From Singulisphaera sp. GP187 (GTDB lineage: Bacteria; Planctomycetota; Phycisphaerae; Phycisphaerales; SM1A02), in assembly GCA_945896765.1 (NCBI GenBank), contig CAMDEL010000011.1, forward strand, positions 1 through 17,279: a DNA stretch of 17,279 nucleotides, in the 5' to 3' direction. A model generated the notes under the pieces. The model was given only the letters and a program-made list of their open reading frames with translations. It made no database searches and was not told the origin of the DNA. The position numbers were made by a program, and so were the translations under genes. Positions 7,873 to 13,901 of the stretch are shown here, piece by piece. Numbering within the stretch: the first letter of the stretch is position 1; the number at the start of each line of letters is the position of its first letter.

Positions 7873-8348
7873 GCAATCCACGCACATCAATCGAATTGGT
7901 TTCCGCGGTCCCGCTGGCCGAGGCAAAAATGGTTGATTTGGTGCGCAGTATGATCGAATTCTTGCCTGCAGTCGAAGGGAAATCCCTGACGTTTTCCCAA
8001 ATCTCAATTCGTATTGTGCGTGATGAAGAGATGTCGCAACTGCATGAAAAATATTCCAATGTCGCTGGAACCACTGATGTTTTGACCTTTGTGCAAGGCG
8101 ATACTGCATCTGGCATCGAAGTCGATCTTGCGCTGTGCGCCGACGAAGCGGAGCGGCGCTGTGCGGAGTTTGGGCATTCTGTCGAGAATGAGCTGGCCTT
8201 ATACGCCGTACATGGACTTCTGCACGCAATCGGATTCGACGATCAGGATGAAGTTCAGGCGCGGCGAATGCACGCGGAAGAAGATCGCATTCTCACTTCG
8301 ATTGGTCTCGGTGCGGTCTATGCACCTCGAGGAGGAGAGCGCTCATGA
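7869..8348 (+). CDS. ybeY: Endoribonuclease YbeY (16S rRNA maturation factor)
   Basis: A 159-residue zinc-dependent protein of the UPF0054 family that acts in 16S rRNA 3'-end maturation and ribosome quality control. The core motifs are ISIRIV, LHEKYSNVAGTTDVLTFV (58-75) and the metal site HGLLHAIGFDD (115-125). The family consensus is HGxLHLxGYDH; here the third ligand is Asp125 rather than His, which some family members share. The start is probably TTG at 7869, overlapping the nuoF stop as TTGA. No Shine-Dalgarno is evident, consistent with translational coupling. The next in-frame ATG (Met21) also precedes the conserved core, so the N-terminus is not certain. A CorC-like gene follows by ATGA overlap; the ybeY-corC pair is seen in many bacteria. 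Confidence 0.9.
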   Translation: MSNPRTSIELVSAVPLAEAKMVDLVRSMIEFLPAVEGKSLTFSQISIRIVRDEEMSQLHEKYSNVAGTTDVLTFVQGDTASGIEVDLALCADEAERRCAEFGHSVENELALYAVHGLLHAIGFDDQDEVQARRMHAEEDRILTSIGLGAVYAPRGGERS

Positions 8349-9640
8349 CGACTGGATTGATTCTGATTCTCGTGGGTTTGCTGCTTGTCACAACCTTTCT
8401 CTCGGCACTCAACCTTGCACTTGGTACAGCCAGTGCCACAGCAATCGAGCGGCGCTGCGCTTTGTATGGACGCGTTCAAGCTGGAGTTTGGATTCTCGCT
8501 CACGCGACTGACCTCGAACATGCAGTCGCATTTTTCCGCACATTCGGTCGACTTTCATGCTTGCTTGTGGTTCTGGCGATGTTTCGGCCGAGTGATCCGA
8601 TGATTCCTTTGGAGTGGCCTTCGATTCTGATGGCACTCGCAACTGCGAGCATCGTGGTGTGGTTGACGACCAGCGTGATCGCCGTTGCAATCGCTCGATA
8701 TGGCGGTGTTGGATTAGTGATTGGAACATATCCCATCTTGCGAATTTCCTTTTGGGCAACACATCCAATTTTGTGGGTCGGCGGATTTGTCGATGAAGCA
8801 GTTCGCAGATTGCTTGGAGCGTTGCCGAATCACGAGACGATCGAGCAGGATCTGATTCACTCAATCACCGATAGCGCACGAGCAGGCGGCATCGACGCGC
8901 TCTCTGCACGAATCATTCAAAATGCTGTGGAGTTTCACGGAACGGTTGTCTCAGAAGTGATGACTCCAAGGACTCAAATCGAAGGAATCGCATACACCGA
9001 CGATATCGCAGTGATTCGCGCATTCATCGAAACCGCCGGGCATTCGCGCGTGCCGGTCTATCAAGAGAATATGGATCAAGTCGTTGGCATCTTGTACTTC
9101 AAAGATCTCGTTCGCTTTCTTGGACAGGCGCCGACTGACTTTAAGTTGCGACCAATCCTTCGGCAGCCGCCGCGCGTTCCAGAGACGAAACCTGTGAGCG
9201 AACTCCTGAGCGAATTTCAGCGGACTGAAGTTCATCTTGCATTGGTGGTCGACGAATTTGGTGGGACTGCAGGATTGATCACGATTGAAGATGTGCTGGA
9301 AGAAATCGTTGGAGAGATTTATGACGAGCACGAGCCATCGAGCGAAATTGAACCTCAATTGACTGGGAACGCCAAGGCTGGTTGGGAAACCGATGGCCGA
9401 ATTCCGCTGGTAGATATTGCGGCAGCGACTGCTTTGGAATTGCCGACCGAAGAAGATTTCGACACCATCGCTGGTTTGATTCTCTTGGAATTCGGTCGCA
9501 TTCCACTGGTAGGCGAAGCATTTTCCAGATATGGCGCACGTTTCACAGTGCTCTCTGCGACACCAGTGCGCGTGGTCAAGATTCGAATCGAATTGCTTCA
9601 GCAATCAGAGAAGTATCGTGCGGCAGCCTTTGGCCATTAA
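8345..9640 (+). CDS. CNNM/CBS-domain protein of the HlyC/CorC family
   Basis: A 431-residue inner-membrane protein. The N-terminal DUF21/CNNM part has hydrophobic segments at about 4-28, 66-82 and 93-118, and a weaker one near 122-147. The cytosolic part has a CBS pair (from VMTPRTQIEGI, 205-215, to VDEFGGTAGLITIEDVLEEI, 302-321). A CorC_HlyC C-terminal domain follows (about 345-417) with EDFDTIAGLILLEFGRIP. The family is linked to magnesium or cobalt efflux; older haemolysin names are not functional evidence. GAGGAGGAG at 8330-8338 is an excellent Shine-Dalgarno site, and the ATG overlaps the ybeY stop as ATGA. The stop overlaps the convergent lptB-like stop by 4 bp, leaving no room for a separate terminator. 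Confidence 0.93.
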   Translation: MTTGLILILVGLLLVTTFLSALNLALGTASATAIERRCALYGRVQAGVWILAHATDLEHAVAFFRTFGRLSCLLVVLAMFRPSDPMIPLEWPSILMALATASIVVWLTTSVIAVAIARYGGVGLVIGTYPILRISFWATHPILWVGGFVDEAVRRLLGALPNHETIEQDLIHSITDSARAGGIDALSARIIQNAVEFHGTVVSEVMTPRTQIEGIAYTDDIAVIRAFIETAGHSRVPVYQENMDQVVGILYFKDLVRFLGQAPTDFKLRPILRQPPRVPETKPVSELLSEFQRTEVHLALVVDEFGGTAGLITIEDVLEEIVGEIYDEHEPSSEIEPQLTGNAKAGWETDGRIPLVDIAAATALELPTEEDFDTIAGLILLEFGRIPLVGEAFSRYGARFTVLSATPVRVVKIRIELLQQSEKYRAAAFGH

Positions 9641-10371
9641 CCAAATTCATCGCCTTTGAATGTTGATGCGAGATATGCCTCTCGCACCAGTGGATCGTTG
9701 ATGATCGTTTTTGGATCGCCATCGCGCAGATTCTTCCCCTCGTGAATGATGTACGCGCGTGTGCAGATACGCAGCGTCTGCTGAACATTATGATCGGTGA
9801 CGAGGATCGCGATTCCTTGTTCAGCCAAGCGGCGGACTTCGGATTGTAATTCTTCGACTGTGTGCGGATCGACGGCAGCGAATGGTTCGTCGAGCAGGAT
9901 CAAACGAGGACGTGTGATCAGCGAACGAGCAATTTCCAGACGCCGTCTTTCGCCGCCGGAACATGTTCGCGCTTGTTCTTTGCGTTTGTGTTCCAACCCG
10001 AATTGTGCGAGCAAACTTTGGCAAGTTGATCGTTGCTCGGCGCGACTGATCGGCCGCGTCTGCAAGATCGCCATCAAGTTGTCTTCGACTGAAAGCCGTT
10101 GAAAAACGCTTGGTTCTTGAGAGAGATATCCCATGCCTGCACGCGCGTGGATATACATCGGGTCATTGGTCATGTCCTTGCCCGCAAAGACCACTCTGCC
10201 GGCCTCGGGAGAGATCATTCCAATTGCCATACGAAAACTTGTGGTCTTGCCTGCGCCATTTCTGCCCAAGAGTCCAACGATTTCTCCTGCATCCACAGTA
10301 AAAGAGACATTGTCAACGACTCGTCGGCCGTTATAACTTTTCACGAGTCCATGTGTTTCAAGCAGTGCCAC
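9637..10371 (-). CDS. lptB: LPS export ABC transporter ATP-binding protein
   Basis: A 244-residue ABC ATPase. LptB drives extraction of lipopolysaccharide from the inner membrane with LptF/LptG. Visible in order: Walker A GRNGAGKTT (36-44), Q-loop in GYLSQEPSVF (Gln85), signature CSGGERRRLEIARS (137-150), Walker B LILLDEPFAAVDP (157-169), and H-loop His194 (VTDHNV). The GYLSQEPSVFQRLSVEDN and SGGERRR forms are typical of LptB rather than of the related branched-chain amino acid ATPases. lptA and lptC, often adjacent, are absent. The start is GTG at 10371 with no Shine-Dalgarno; a TACACT box lies 7 nt upstream. It is divergent from a lipoprotein gene across 37 bp. Confidence 0.93.
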   Translation of the reverse strand: MALLETHGLVKSYNGRRVVDNVSFTVDAGEIVGLLGRNGAGKTTSFRMAIGMISPEAGRVVFAGKDMTNDPMYIHARAGMGYLSQEPSVFQRLSVEDNLMAILQTRPISRAEQRSTCQSLLAQFGLEHKRKEQARTCSGGERRRLEIARSLITRPRLILLDEPFAAVDPHTVEELQSEVRRLAEQGIAILVTDHNVQQTLRICTRAYIIHEGKNLRDGDPKTIINDPLVREAYLASTFKGDEFG

Positions 10372-10378
10372 GATTGGA

Positions 10379-10384
10379 AGTGTA
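10379..10384 (-). promoter_or_regulatory. Candidate -10 box (TACACT) of lptB, leaderless geometry
   Basis: On the reverse strand TACACT (4 of 6 to consensus) is followed by 7 nt and the GTG start of lptB. No Shine-Dalgarno or clear -35 is visible. It lies 9 bp from the -10 box of the opposite lipoprotein gene, so the two promoters would compete for polymerase. Confidence 0.4.
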
Positions 10385-10393
10385 GAGGGACGT

Positions 10394-10399
10394 TAGAAT
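10394..10399 (+). promoter_or_regulatory. Candidate -10 box (TAGAAT) of the PEGA lipoprotein gene, leaderless geometry
   Basis: TAGAAT (5 of 6 to TATAAT) ends 9 nt before the ATG at 10409, the same spacing as at nuoD. No Shine-Dalgarno lies between. A TTGGAA at 10374-10379 is a possible -35 but at a short 14-nt spacing. Confidence 0.45.
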
Positions 10400-10408
10400 C
10401 ATTGCCGT

Positions 10409-11002
10409 ATGGTCCGATGCCGAATCTTCGTCTTGTCTTTGACCGCACTCGCAACGGTGCTTTGTACTGGTTGTGTACGCCGAACGATCGCCATTACATC
10501 AACACCATCTGATGCATTGGTCTTTGTCAACGACCGTGAAGTTGGTCGAACTCCCTGCGAAGTCGATTTCCTTTTTTATGGCGAATACGACGTGCGATTG
10601 AAGCATGAAGGTTATGAATCGATCGTCGGTTCTGGAACCGCATCAGCGCCAGTCTGGGATTTTATTGGCGCAGACTTGCTTGTCGAAGTTGCGCCACTCG
10701 ATTTGGAGAGCCGTGTTGATTGGCATTTTGATTTCATACCTGCCAACAATGATCCAGTTGATTTGCTCGCTCGTGCACGCCAAATGCAAGTTGCTGCTCG
10801 CAGTGAACCAGATGAAATTGTTCCAGAAGTCGAAATCCAAAAGCCAAAGACAGCAGTGCAGGATGCGATCTTTGCACCCGTGAAAACCGAGCAGGGAGCG
10901 ATTCCGCAGAAGGGTTCATCTGCGATCCCTGTTCCTCCGACGCTACTGCCGCCTGCTGTTCCCGGTGCCGCGCCGAATACCGCTCCGAATTCCGCAGCGT
11001 GA
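10409..11002 (+). CDS. PEGA-domain lipoprotein
   Basis: A 197-residue exported protein. The N-terminus has a basic start, a hydrophobic core and VLCTGC, a lipobox-like end with Cys22 as the likely lipidated residue; Cys at the -3 position is atypical. Residues about 25-72 form a PEGA domain: RTIAITSTPSDALVFVND, then VGRTPCEVDFLFYGEYDVRL and HEGYE. PEGA domains are small beta modules of cell-surface proteins with no known enzymatic role. The last 60 residues are Pro/Ala-rich (VPPTLLPPAVPG) and probably disordered, which suits a periplasmic tether. It is divergent from lptB across 37 bp and convergent with the Nudix gene. Function unknown. Confidence 0.85.
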   Translation: MVRCRIFVLSLTALATVLCTGCVRRTIAITSTPSDALVFVNDREVGRTPCEVDFLFYGEYDVRLKHEGYESIVGSGTASAPVWDFIGADLLVEVAPLDLESRVDWHFDFIPANNDPVDLLARARQMQVAARSEPDEIVPEVEIQKPKTAVQDAIFAPVKTEQGAIPQKGSSAIPVPPTLLPPAVPGAAPNTAPNSAA

Positions 11003-11038
11003 AATCGGAGCACTAGGCTCAAATCTGATTTTCTGAAT

Positions 11039-11527
11039 TCATTTTATTTTCTGAAGCGCTGTTCTCAGCGCCTTCACAACTGCGTCATTCGTTGCCGGCC
11101 AATCGATCTTGTGCAGCTTCTCCAACTCGACCCACGCGATGCTTGATGCCGCCAACGCCCGAGGCACCGAACCCATAGGCAACTCGACCGAATAGATGTG
11201 AAACCGAGGAGCGGGGCGCCCAATTGGTGCCGGTGGCTCGACCACCCCAACGTCAATCCAAGCGCATGATGGATCTGTGCAGTCCACTCCAGTCTCTTCC
11301 AGCAATTCTCTCGCCGCGGCGATGTTGGGCGCTTCGCCTTCTTCGACTTTGCCACCTGGCATCTCCCACGCCCCAGGAAGAATCTCCGCGTCGGCAAGGC
11401 GCTTGGCTATGAGAATTTCGATGCTGCTTCGAGCTATTCCCTTGCGGCGAAGGGCTACAAGCGCCACATTGATAAAAGAACCGCCGGAGGAGGGGATTTG
11501 CTGGATAGGGTCGGGGGGGTGGCTCAT
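11039..11527 (-). CDS. Nudix (MutT-like) hydrolase
   Basis: A 162-residue Nudix hydrolase. The complete Nudix box GX5EX7REUXEEXGU spans residues 59-81 (GKVEEGE, then RELLEETGV) and carries the metal-binding Glu residues. INVALVALRRKG (19-30) is the usual first strand. WEMPGGKVEEGE resembles MutT/NudG enzymes that clear oxidised or non-canonical nucleoside triphosphates, but the substrate is not fixed by sequence. The start at 11527 lacks a Shine-Dalgarno and a clear -10 box, so the first 15 or so residues (Pro/Gln-rich) may not all be translated. It is convergent with the PEGA lipoprotein gene. Confidence 0.87.
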   Translation of the reverse strand: MSHPPDPIQQIPSSGGSFINVALVALRRKGIARSSIEILIAKRLADAEILPGAWEMPGGKVEEGEAPNIAAARELLEETGVDCTDPSCAWIDVGVVEPPAPIGRPAPRFHIYSVELPMGSVPRALAASSIAWVELEKLHKIDWPATNDAVVKALRTALQKIK

Positions 11528-11581
11528 AAGTGTTTTGCAGGGAATGGCTTACAAATGCAGGAAAAAGATTGTTTTATGCCA

Positions 11582-11609
11582 TTGACCGCCACAGAGTGGA
11601 GAAGATACT
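11582..11609 (+). promoter_or_regulatory. Candidate sigma-70-type promoter of a small RNA
   Basis: TTGACC (11582-11587, 5 of 6 to TTGACA) is separated by 16 nt from GATACT (11604-11609, 4 of 6 to TATAAT). A transcript would start near 11614-11617. There is no convincing coding frame between here and the terminator at 11663-11700. This is one of the few places in the window with both a -35 and a -10. Confidence 0.5.
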
Positions 11610-11613
11610 GTGC

Positions 11614-11700
11614 ATCTCCCCCTTTGCCTTCTTTACAGCTTCCGATGGAAGTTGTGATTAATACCGTTCGGTCGTGTCGGAGCGATCGAGCGGTTTTTTT
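11614..11700 (+). ncRNA. Candidate small RNA with two hairpins and an intrinsic terminator
   Basis: About 85 nt between a promoter-like pair and a strong terminator, with no + strand gene upstream. The 5' part is an unpaired C/U-rich stretch (TCTCCCCCTTTGCC). A 9-bp hairpin follows: ACAGCTTCC (11635-11643), loop GAT, GGAAGTTGT (11647-11655). A short AT-rich linker leads to the 13-bp terminator hairpin. The pyrimidine-rich 5' end could pair with purine-rich ribosome-binding sites, as in known antisense sRNAs; that role is inference. It could instead be the leader of an unseen small frame, or act on pagL just downstream. Confidence 0.5.
11663..11700 (+). terminator. Strong intrinsic terminator
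   Basis: A 13-bp stem: ACCGTTCGGTCGT (11663-11675) pairs with GCGATCGAGCGGT (11682-11694), counting three G-T pairs, around a 6-nt loop (GTCGGA). The run of seven T at 11694-11700 follows. On the + strand no annotated gene precedes it: the Nudix gene is on the other strand. It ends only 5 nt before the -10 box of the PagL-like gene, so it would also insulate that gene. Confidence 0.85.
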
Positions 11701-11705
11701 ATGGT

Positions 11706-11711
11706 CATACT
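11706..11711 (+). promoter_or_regulatory. Candidate -10 box (CATACT) of the PagL-like gene, leaderless geometry
   Basis: CATACT (4 of 6 to consensus) ends 8 nt before the ATG at 11720. No Shine-Dalgarno is present. The box lies just after the terminator T-run, so any -35 would overlap the terminator stem. Confidence 0.4.
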
Positions 11712-11719
11712 CTGCACAT

Positions 11720-12388
11720 ATGAAGATGCGAAATCAAATTCGATTTGTCTCTATCGCAGCCTGTGTACTTGCTTGCATGAATGCGAAAGCGCATGCGATT
11801 GATTTCACTTTTCAACCCAACTTTGTCAACTCAGGCGTGCAGTTGATTCCAGATGCGGGTCAATCGTCAACGCCCGCGTCGACTGCTGCAACGCCTGCGC
11901 CAGCATCATCTGAAAAAGTGCGATTCGGGGAAGAAGGTTCTTGGCGTTGGCAGTTGCTCGACGCAGTTGCAACGGATTTCGATGGTGCTGATCAAGGAGA
12001 GTTTGGTGCGAGTTTGAGTTGGTTCTTTGTCGATAATTTCTCAATTGATTTCCAGATCGAAGGCGATTACATCGAGCAACCTGTTCAGAACACATGGGGC
12101 GGTGGAGCCACAATTCTTTTTCGTTGGCACTTCATTAGTATGGATACATGGTCGATCTATGGCGACGCAGGTTCTGGATTGATCGCAACGGCATACGACA
12201 CTCCATCAGGCGGAACATCGCTCAATTTCACACCGCAAGCAGGCATGGGAGTTTCGTGGGAGATTTGTCGCGATCTTCGAATGATGGTCGGCGCGCGTTG
12301 GTATCACATCTCCAATGCCAACACGGGTGATACGAATCCTGGGCGCAATAGCCTGATGGGCTATGTGATGCTCAGTGTGCCATTCTGA
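11720..12388 (+). CDS. PagL-like outer-membrane beta-barrel (acyloxyacyl hydrolase family)
   Basis: A 222-residue protein starting MKMRNQIRF. Residues 1-26 are a signal peptide ending in AHA. A Thr/Ala/Pro-rich linker (about 48-64) is followed by a barrel of alternating hydrophobic strands ending in Phe (YVMLSVPF), the usual outer-membrane signature. The C-terminal RWYHISNAN (193-201) and NPGRN (206-210) match the His-x-Ser-Asn and Asn-Pro-Gly region of PagL lipid A 3-O-deacylases, with His196 and Ser198 as catalytic pair. The acidic third residue of the PagL triad is not obvious after NPG, where Arg209 stands. I chose this start because the signal peptide begins here; the frame is open upstream to 11498 but runs through a terminator. 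It is convergent with galE. Confidence 0.78.
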   Translation: MKMRNQIRFVSIAACVLACMNAKAHAIDFTFQPNFVNSGVQLIPDAGQSSTPASTAATPAPASSEKVRFGEEGSWRWQLLDAVATDFDGADQGEFGASLSWFFVDNFSIDFQIEGDYIEQPVQNTWGGGATILFRWHFISMDTWSIYGDAGSGLIATAYDTPSGGTSLNFTPQAGMGVSWEICRDLRMMVGARWYHISNANTGDTNPGRNSLMGYVMLSVPF

Positions 12389-12426
12389 TTGAACCCGTCT
12401 GATTCAACCCTTCTGATTCATCCATA
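12385..12426. repeat. Three tandem 14-bp repeats across the pagL/galE stop codons
   Basis: Units CTGATTGAACCCGT (12385-12398), CTGATTCAACCCTT (12399-12412) and CTGATTCATCCATA (12413-12426) share a CTGATT(C/G)A core. The first holds the PagL-like TGA stop; the third holds the reverse-strand galE stop. Because 14 is not a multiple of 3, the three TGA triplets (12386, 12400, 12414) close all three + frames. Confidence 0.7.
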
Positions 12427-13464
12427 CCCATTTGGGTTGGCAGAGATCCATTTCCACGCATTTCCAATGGATTCGTCAAGCGTTCGCACAGCAGGGGACC
12501 AGCGTAAAAGACGCTGAATTTCTGCGGCGTTCGCGACGAGCATCGGTGGATCTCCATCTCGTCTGGCACCACGCACTGCTGGAACTGCGCGTTGACAAAC
12601 TCTTTCGCATGCTTGCAGAATTTCCAGAACCGAGTGACCTCGACCAGTTCCGACATTCAAGCGCAGAGATTCGCGAGCGGTCAACGCATTGAGTGCAGCA
12701 AGATGCGCCGCGCAGAGATCTCCAACGTCGACATAATCGCGAACGCAAGTTCCATCGCTTGTGGGATAGTCATCTCCCATGATGCACAGTGGATCGCGCC
12801 TTCCCAGAACTGCGAGCAGGCACGATGGCACAAGATGCGATTCGGGTCTGTGATCTTCACCGATGCGTCCATGCGGATCGCTGCCAATGACATTGAAATA
12901 TCGAAGTGCTGCAAATGCAAAGTCGCCGCCGCTACGCAAGATTGAATTCTGATGATCAGCAATCGCATGCTCCGCCGCCAACTTTGCAGCGCCATATGGA
13001 TTGATTGGATTCTGCGGACAGGATTCGTCAATCGAGTTTGCGCCCTCAGTGGGAACGCCATATGTCGCACAAGTTGAACTGAAAATCAGGCGGCCAACTT
13101 TCGTAGAATCCATCGCTTTGAGGAGTGAAAGAGTGCCACCCAGATTGGTCCACCAATAATCCAGTGGGCGCTCGACAGATTCGCCGACATATGCAAGCGC
13201 CGCGAAATGAATGACTGCATCGATCTGATTCTCGCGCATGATGTGTGCGAGGCGATCGGTTTCGTGAATAGAAATTTGCTCGAATCCAATGGTGGCAGTG
13301 GGCGCAGCTCTGCGCAGTGCATCGACTGCACCAACATGTCCTCGAAAACAATTGTCGACGATCGTCACCGAATATCCCGATTCGGCAAGGCACAGCGCCA
13401 TATGGGAACCGATGTATCCGGCTCCCCCAGTCACCAAGATGCGTTTTGGGCTCTCAAAGGGCAC
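12418..13464 (-). CDS. galE: UDP-glucose 4-epimerase
   Basis: A 348-residue short-chain dehydrogenase-fold enzyme that interconverts UDP-glucose and UDP-galactose using bound NAD, feeding surface polysaccharide synthesis. Visible: NAD loop VTGGAGYIGSHM (11-22), VIHFAALAYVGES (84-96), catalytic SSTCATYG (129-136, Thr131 in the Ser/Thr position) and Tyr157-x3-Lys161 in INPYGAAKLAAE, and the substrate-side FNVIGSDPHGRIGEDH (190-205). Length and motifs are normal for GalE, though UDP-GlcNAc or UDP-glucuronate epimerases are not excluded. It starts with GTG at 13464, just before the conserved RILVTGG, with no Shine-Dalgarno and a GATAAC box 8 nt upstream. Confidence 0.94.
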   Translation of the reverse strand: MPFESPKRILVTGGAGYIGSHMALCLAESGYSVTIVDNCFRGHVGAVDALRRAAPTATIGFEQISIHETDRLAHIMRENQIDAVIHFAALAYVGESVERPLDYWWTNLGGTLSLLKAMDSTKVGRLIFSSTCATYGVPTEGANSIDESCPQNPINPYGAAKLAAEHAIADHQNSILRSGGDFAFAALRYFNVIGSDPHGRIGEDHRPESHLVPSCLLAVLGRRDPLCIMGDDYPTSDGTCVRDYVDVGDLCAAHLAALNALTARESLRLNVGTGRGHSVLEILQACERVCQRAVPAVRGARRDGDPPMLVANAAEIQRLLRWSPAVRTLDESIGNAWKWISANPNGYG

Positions 13465-13472
13465 CGCCAGAG

Positions 13473-13478
13473 GTTATC
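13473..13478 (-). promoter_or_regulatory. Candidate -10 box (GATAAC) of galE, leaderless geometry
   Basis: On the reverse strand GATAAC (4 of 6 to TATAAT) is followed by 8 nt and the GTG start of galE. No Shine-Dalgarno is seen. The match is weak; the main support is that the spacing equals that at other genes in the window. Confidence 0.3.
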
Positions 13479-13514
13479 CAAAGGTTTACCCTTGCATCAC
13501 CTCCATTGCTATGG

Positions 13515-13520
13515 GACAAT
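13515..13520 (+). promoter_or_regulatory. Candidate -10 box (GACAAT) of the 13527 gene
   Basis: GACAAT (4 of 6) ends 6 nt before the ATG at 13527, and TTGCAT (3 of 6) at 13492-13497 lies 17 nt upstream of it. No Shine-Dalgarno is present before the ATG. Confidence 0.35.
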
Positions 13521-13526
13521 GTCGAG

Positions 13527-13901
13527 ATGCACCAAGTGAGGGGTTCTTTCTCGACGGTAGCGGACCCTCAGGGCGCCACTTCCACACCTTCCAGCCAGAT
13601 GAATTCCAACGATAAAACTTCCAGTTCAGTTGGCGTAGTTTTCACAACCCCCAATCTTGTCGGCGTTGATTCGCTGCTCGATTTATTGCAATCTGCCAAG
13701 GTCACGGAGGTCGCCCTACGAATTGCCTCCGCAGACGTCTCGCAGCAAGCGGCGGCGCAGGGTCGAGTTGACGCTTTGGAGTCCGTGACTGGAAGCAACA
13801 GCCTTGCACGTGGTGCAGCTGAAGTTGCGGCGATGATCCGTATGATCGAAATCAAAATGGATGGCATGAAATCACAACAGCGAGTAGAAAAGAAGTCATG
13901 A
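13527..13901 (+). CDS. Uncharacterised 124-residue protein, first gene of a two-gene unit
   Basis: I do not recognise this family. From ATG 13527 it has 124 residues; a second start at 13599 (MNSNDKTSSS) would give 100. Neither has a Shine-Dalgarno; the upstream one is preferred because of the GACAAT box 6 nt before it. The first 45 residues are Ser/Thr-rich and look disordered. The rest is predicted helical by eye: VDSLLDLLQSAKVTEVALR, then an Ala-rich segment and EVAAMIRMIEIKMDGMKSQQ, suggesting a small helical hairpin or coiled coil. There is no signal peptide. It overlaps the next gene by ATGA, so the two products probably act together. It is divergent from galE. Confidence 0.68.
   Translation: MHQVRGSFSTVADPQGATSTPSSQMNSNDKTSSSVGVVFTTPNLVGVDSLLDLLQSAKVTEVALRIASADVSQQAAAQGRVDALESVTGSNSLARGAAEVAAMIRMIEIKMDGMKSQQRVEKKS

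Noticed and set aside
8951..9604. 217-residue reverse frame within the CorC-like gene
   Set aside because: Shadow frame opposite the CBS domains; no motif, unusual His/Cys/Arg content.
11003..11038. AAATC/GATTT and GAGC/GCTC pairing as a terminator after the PEGA lipoprotein gene
   Set aside because: The stem is broken by an uneven internal loop and the following T-run is short; too weak to call.
11498..11719. N-terminal extension of the PagL-like protein
   Set aside because: It would read through the terminator stem and precede a good signal peptide, which must be N-terminal.
13317..13526. N-terminal extension of the 13527 gene into galE
   Set aside because: It lies opposite the conserved N-terminus of galE and shows shadow-like composition.
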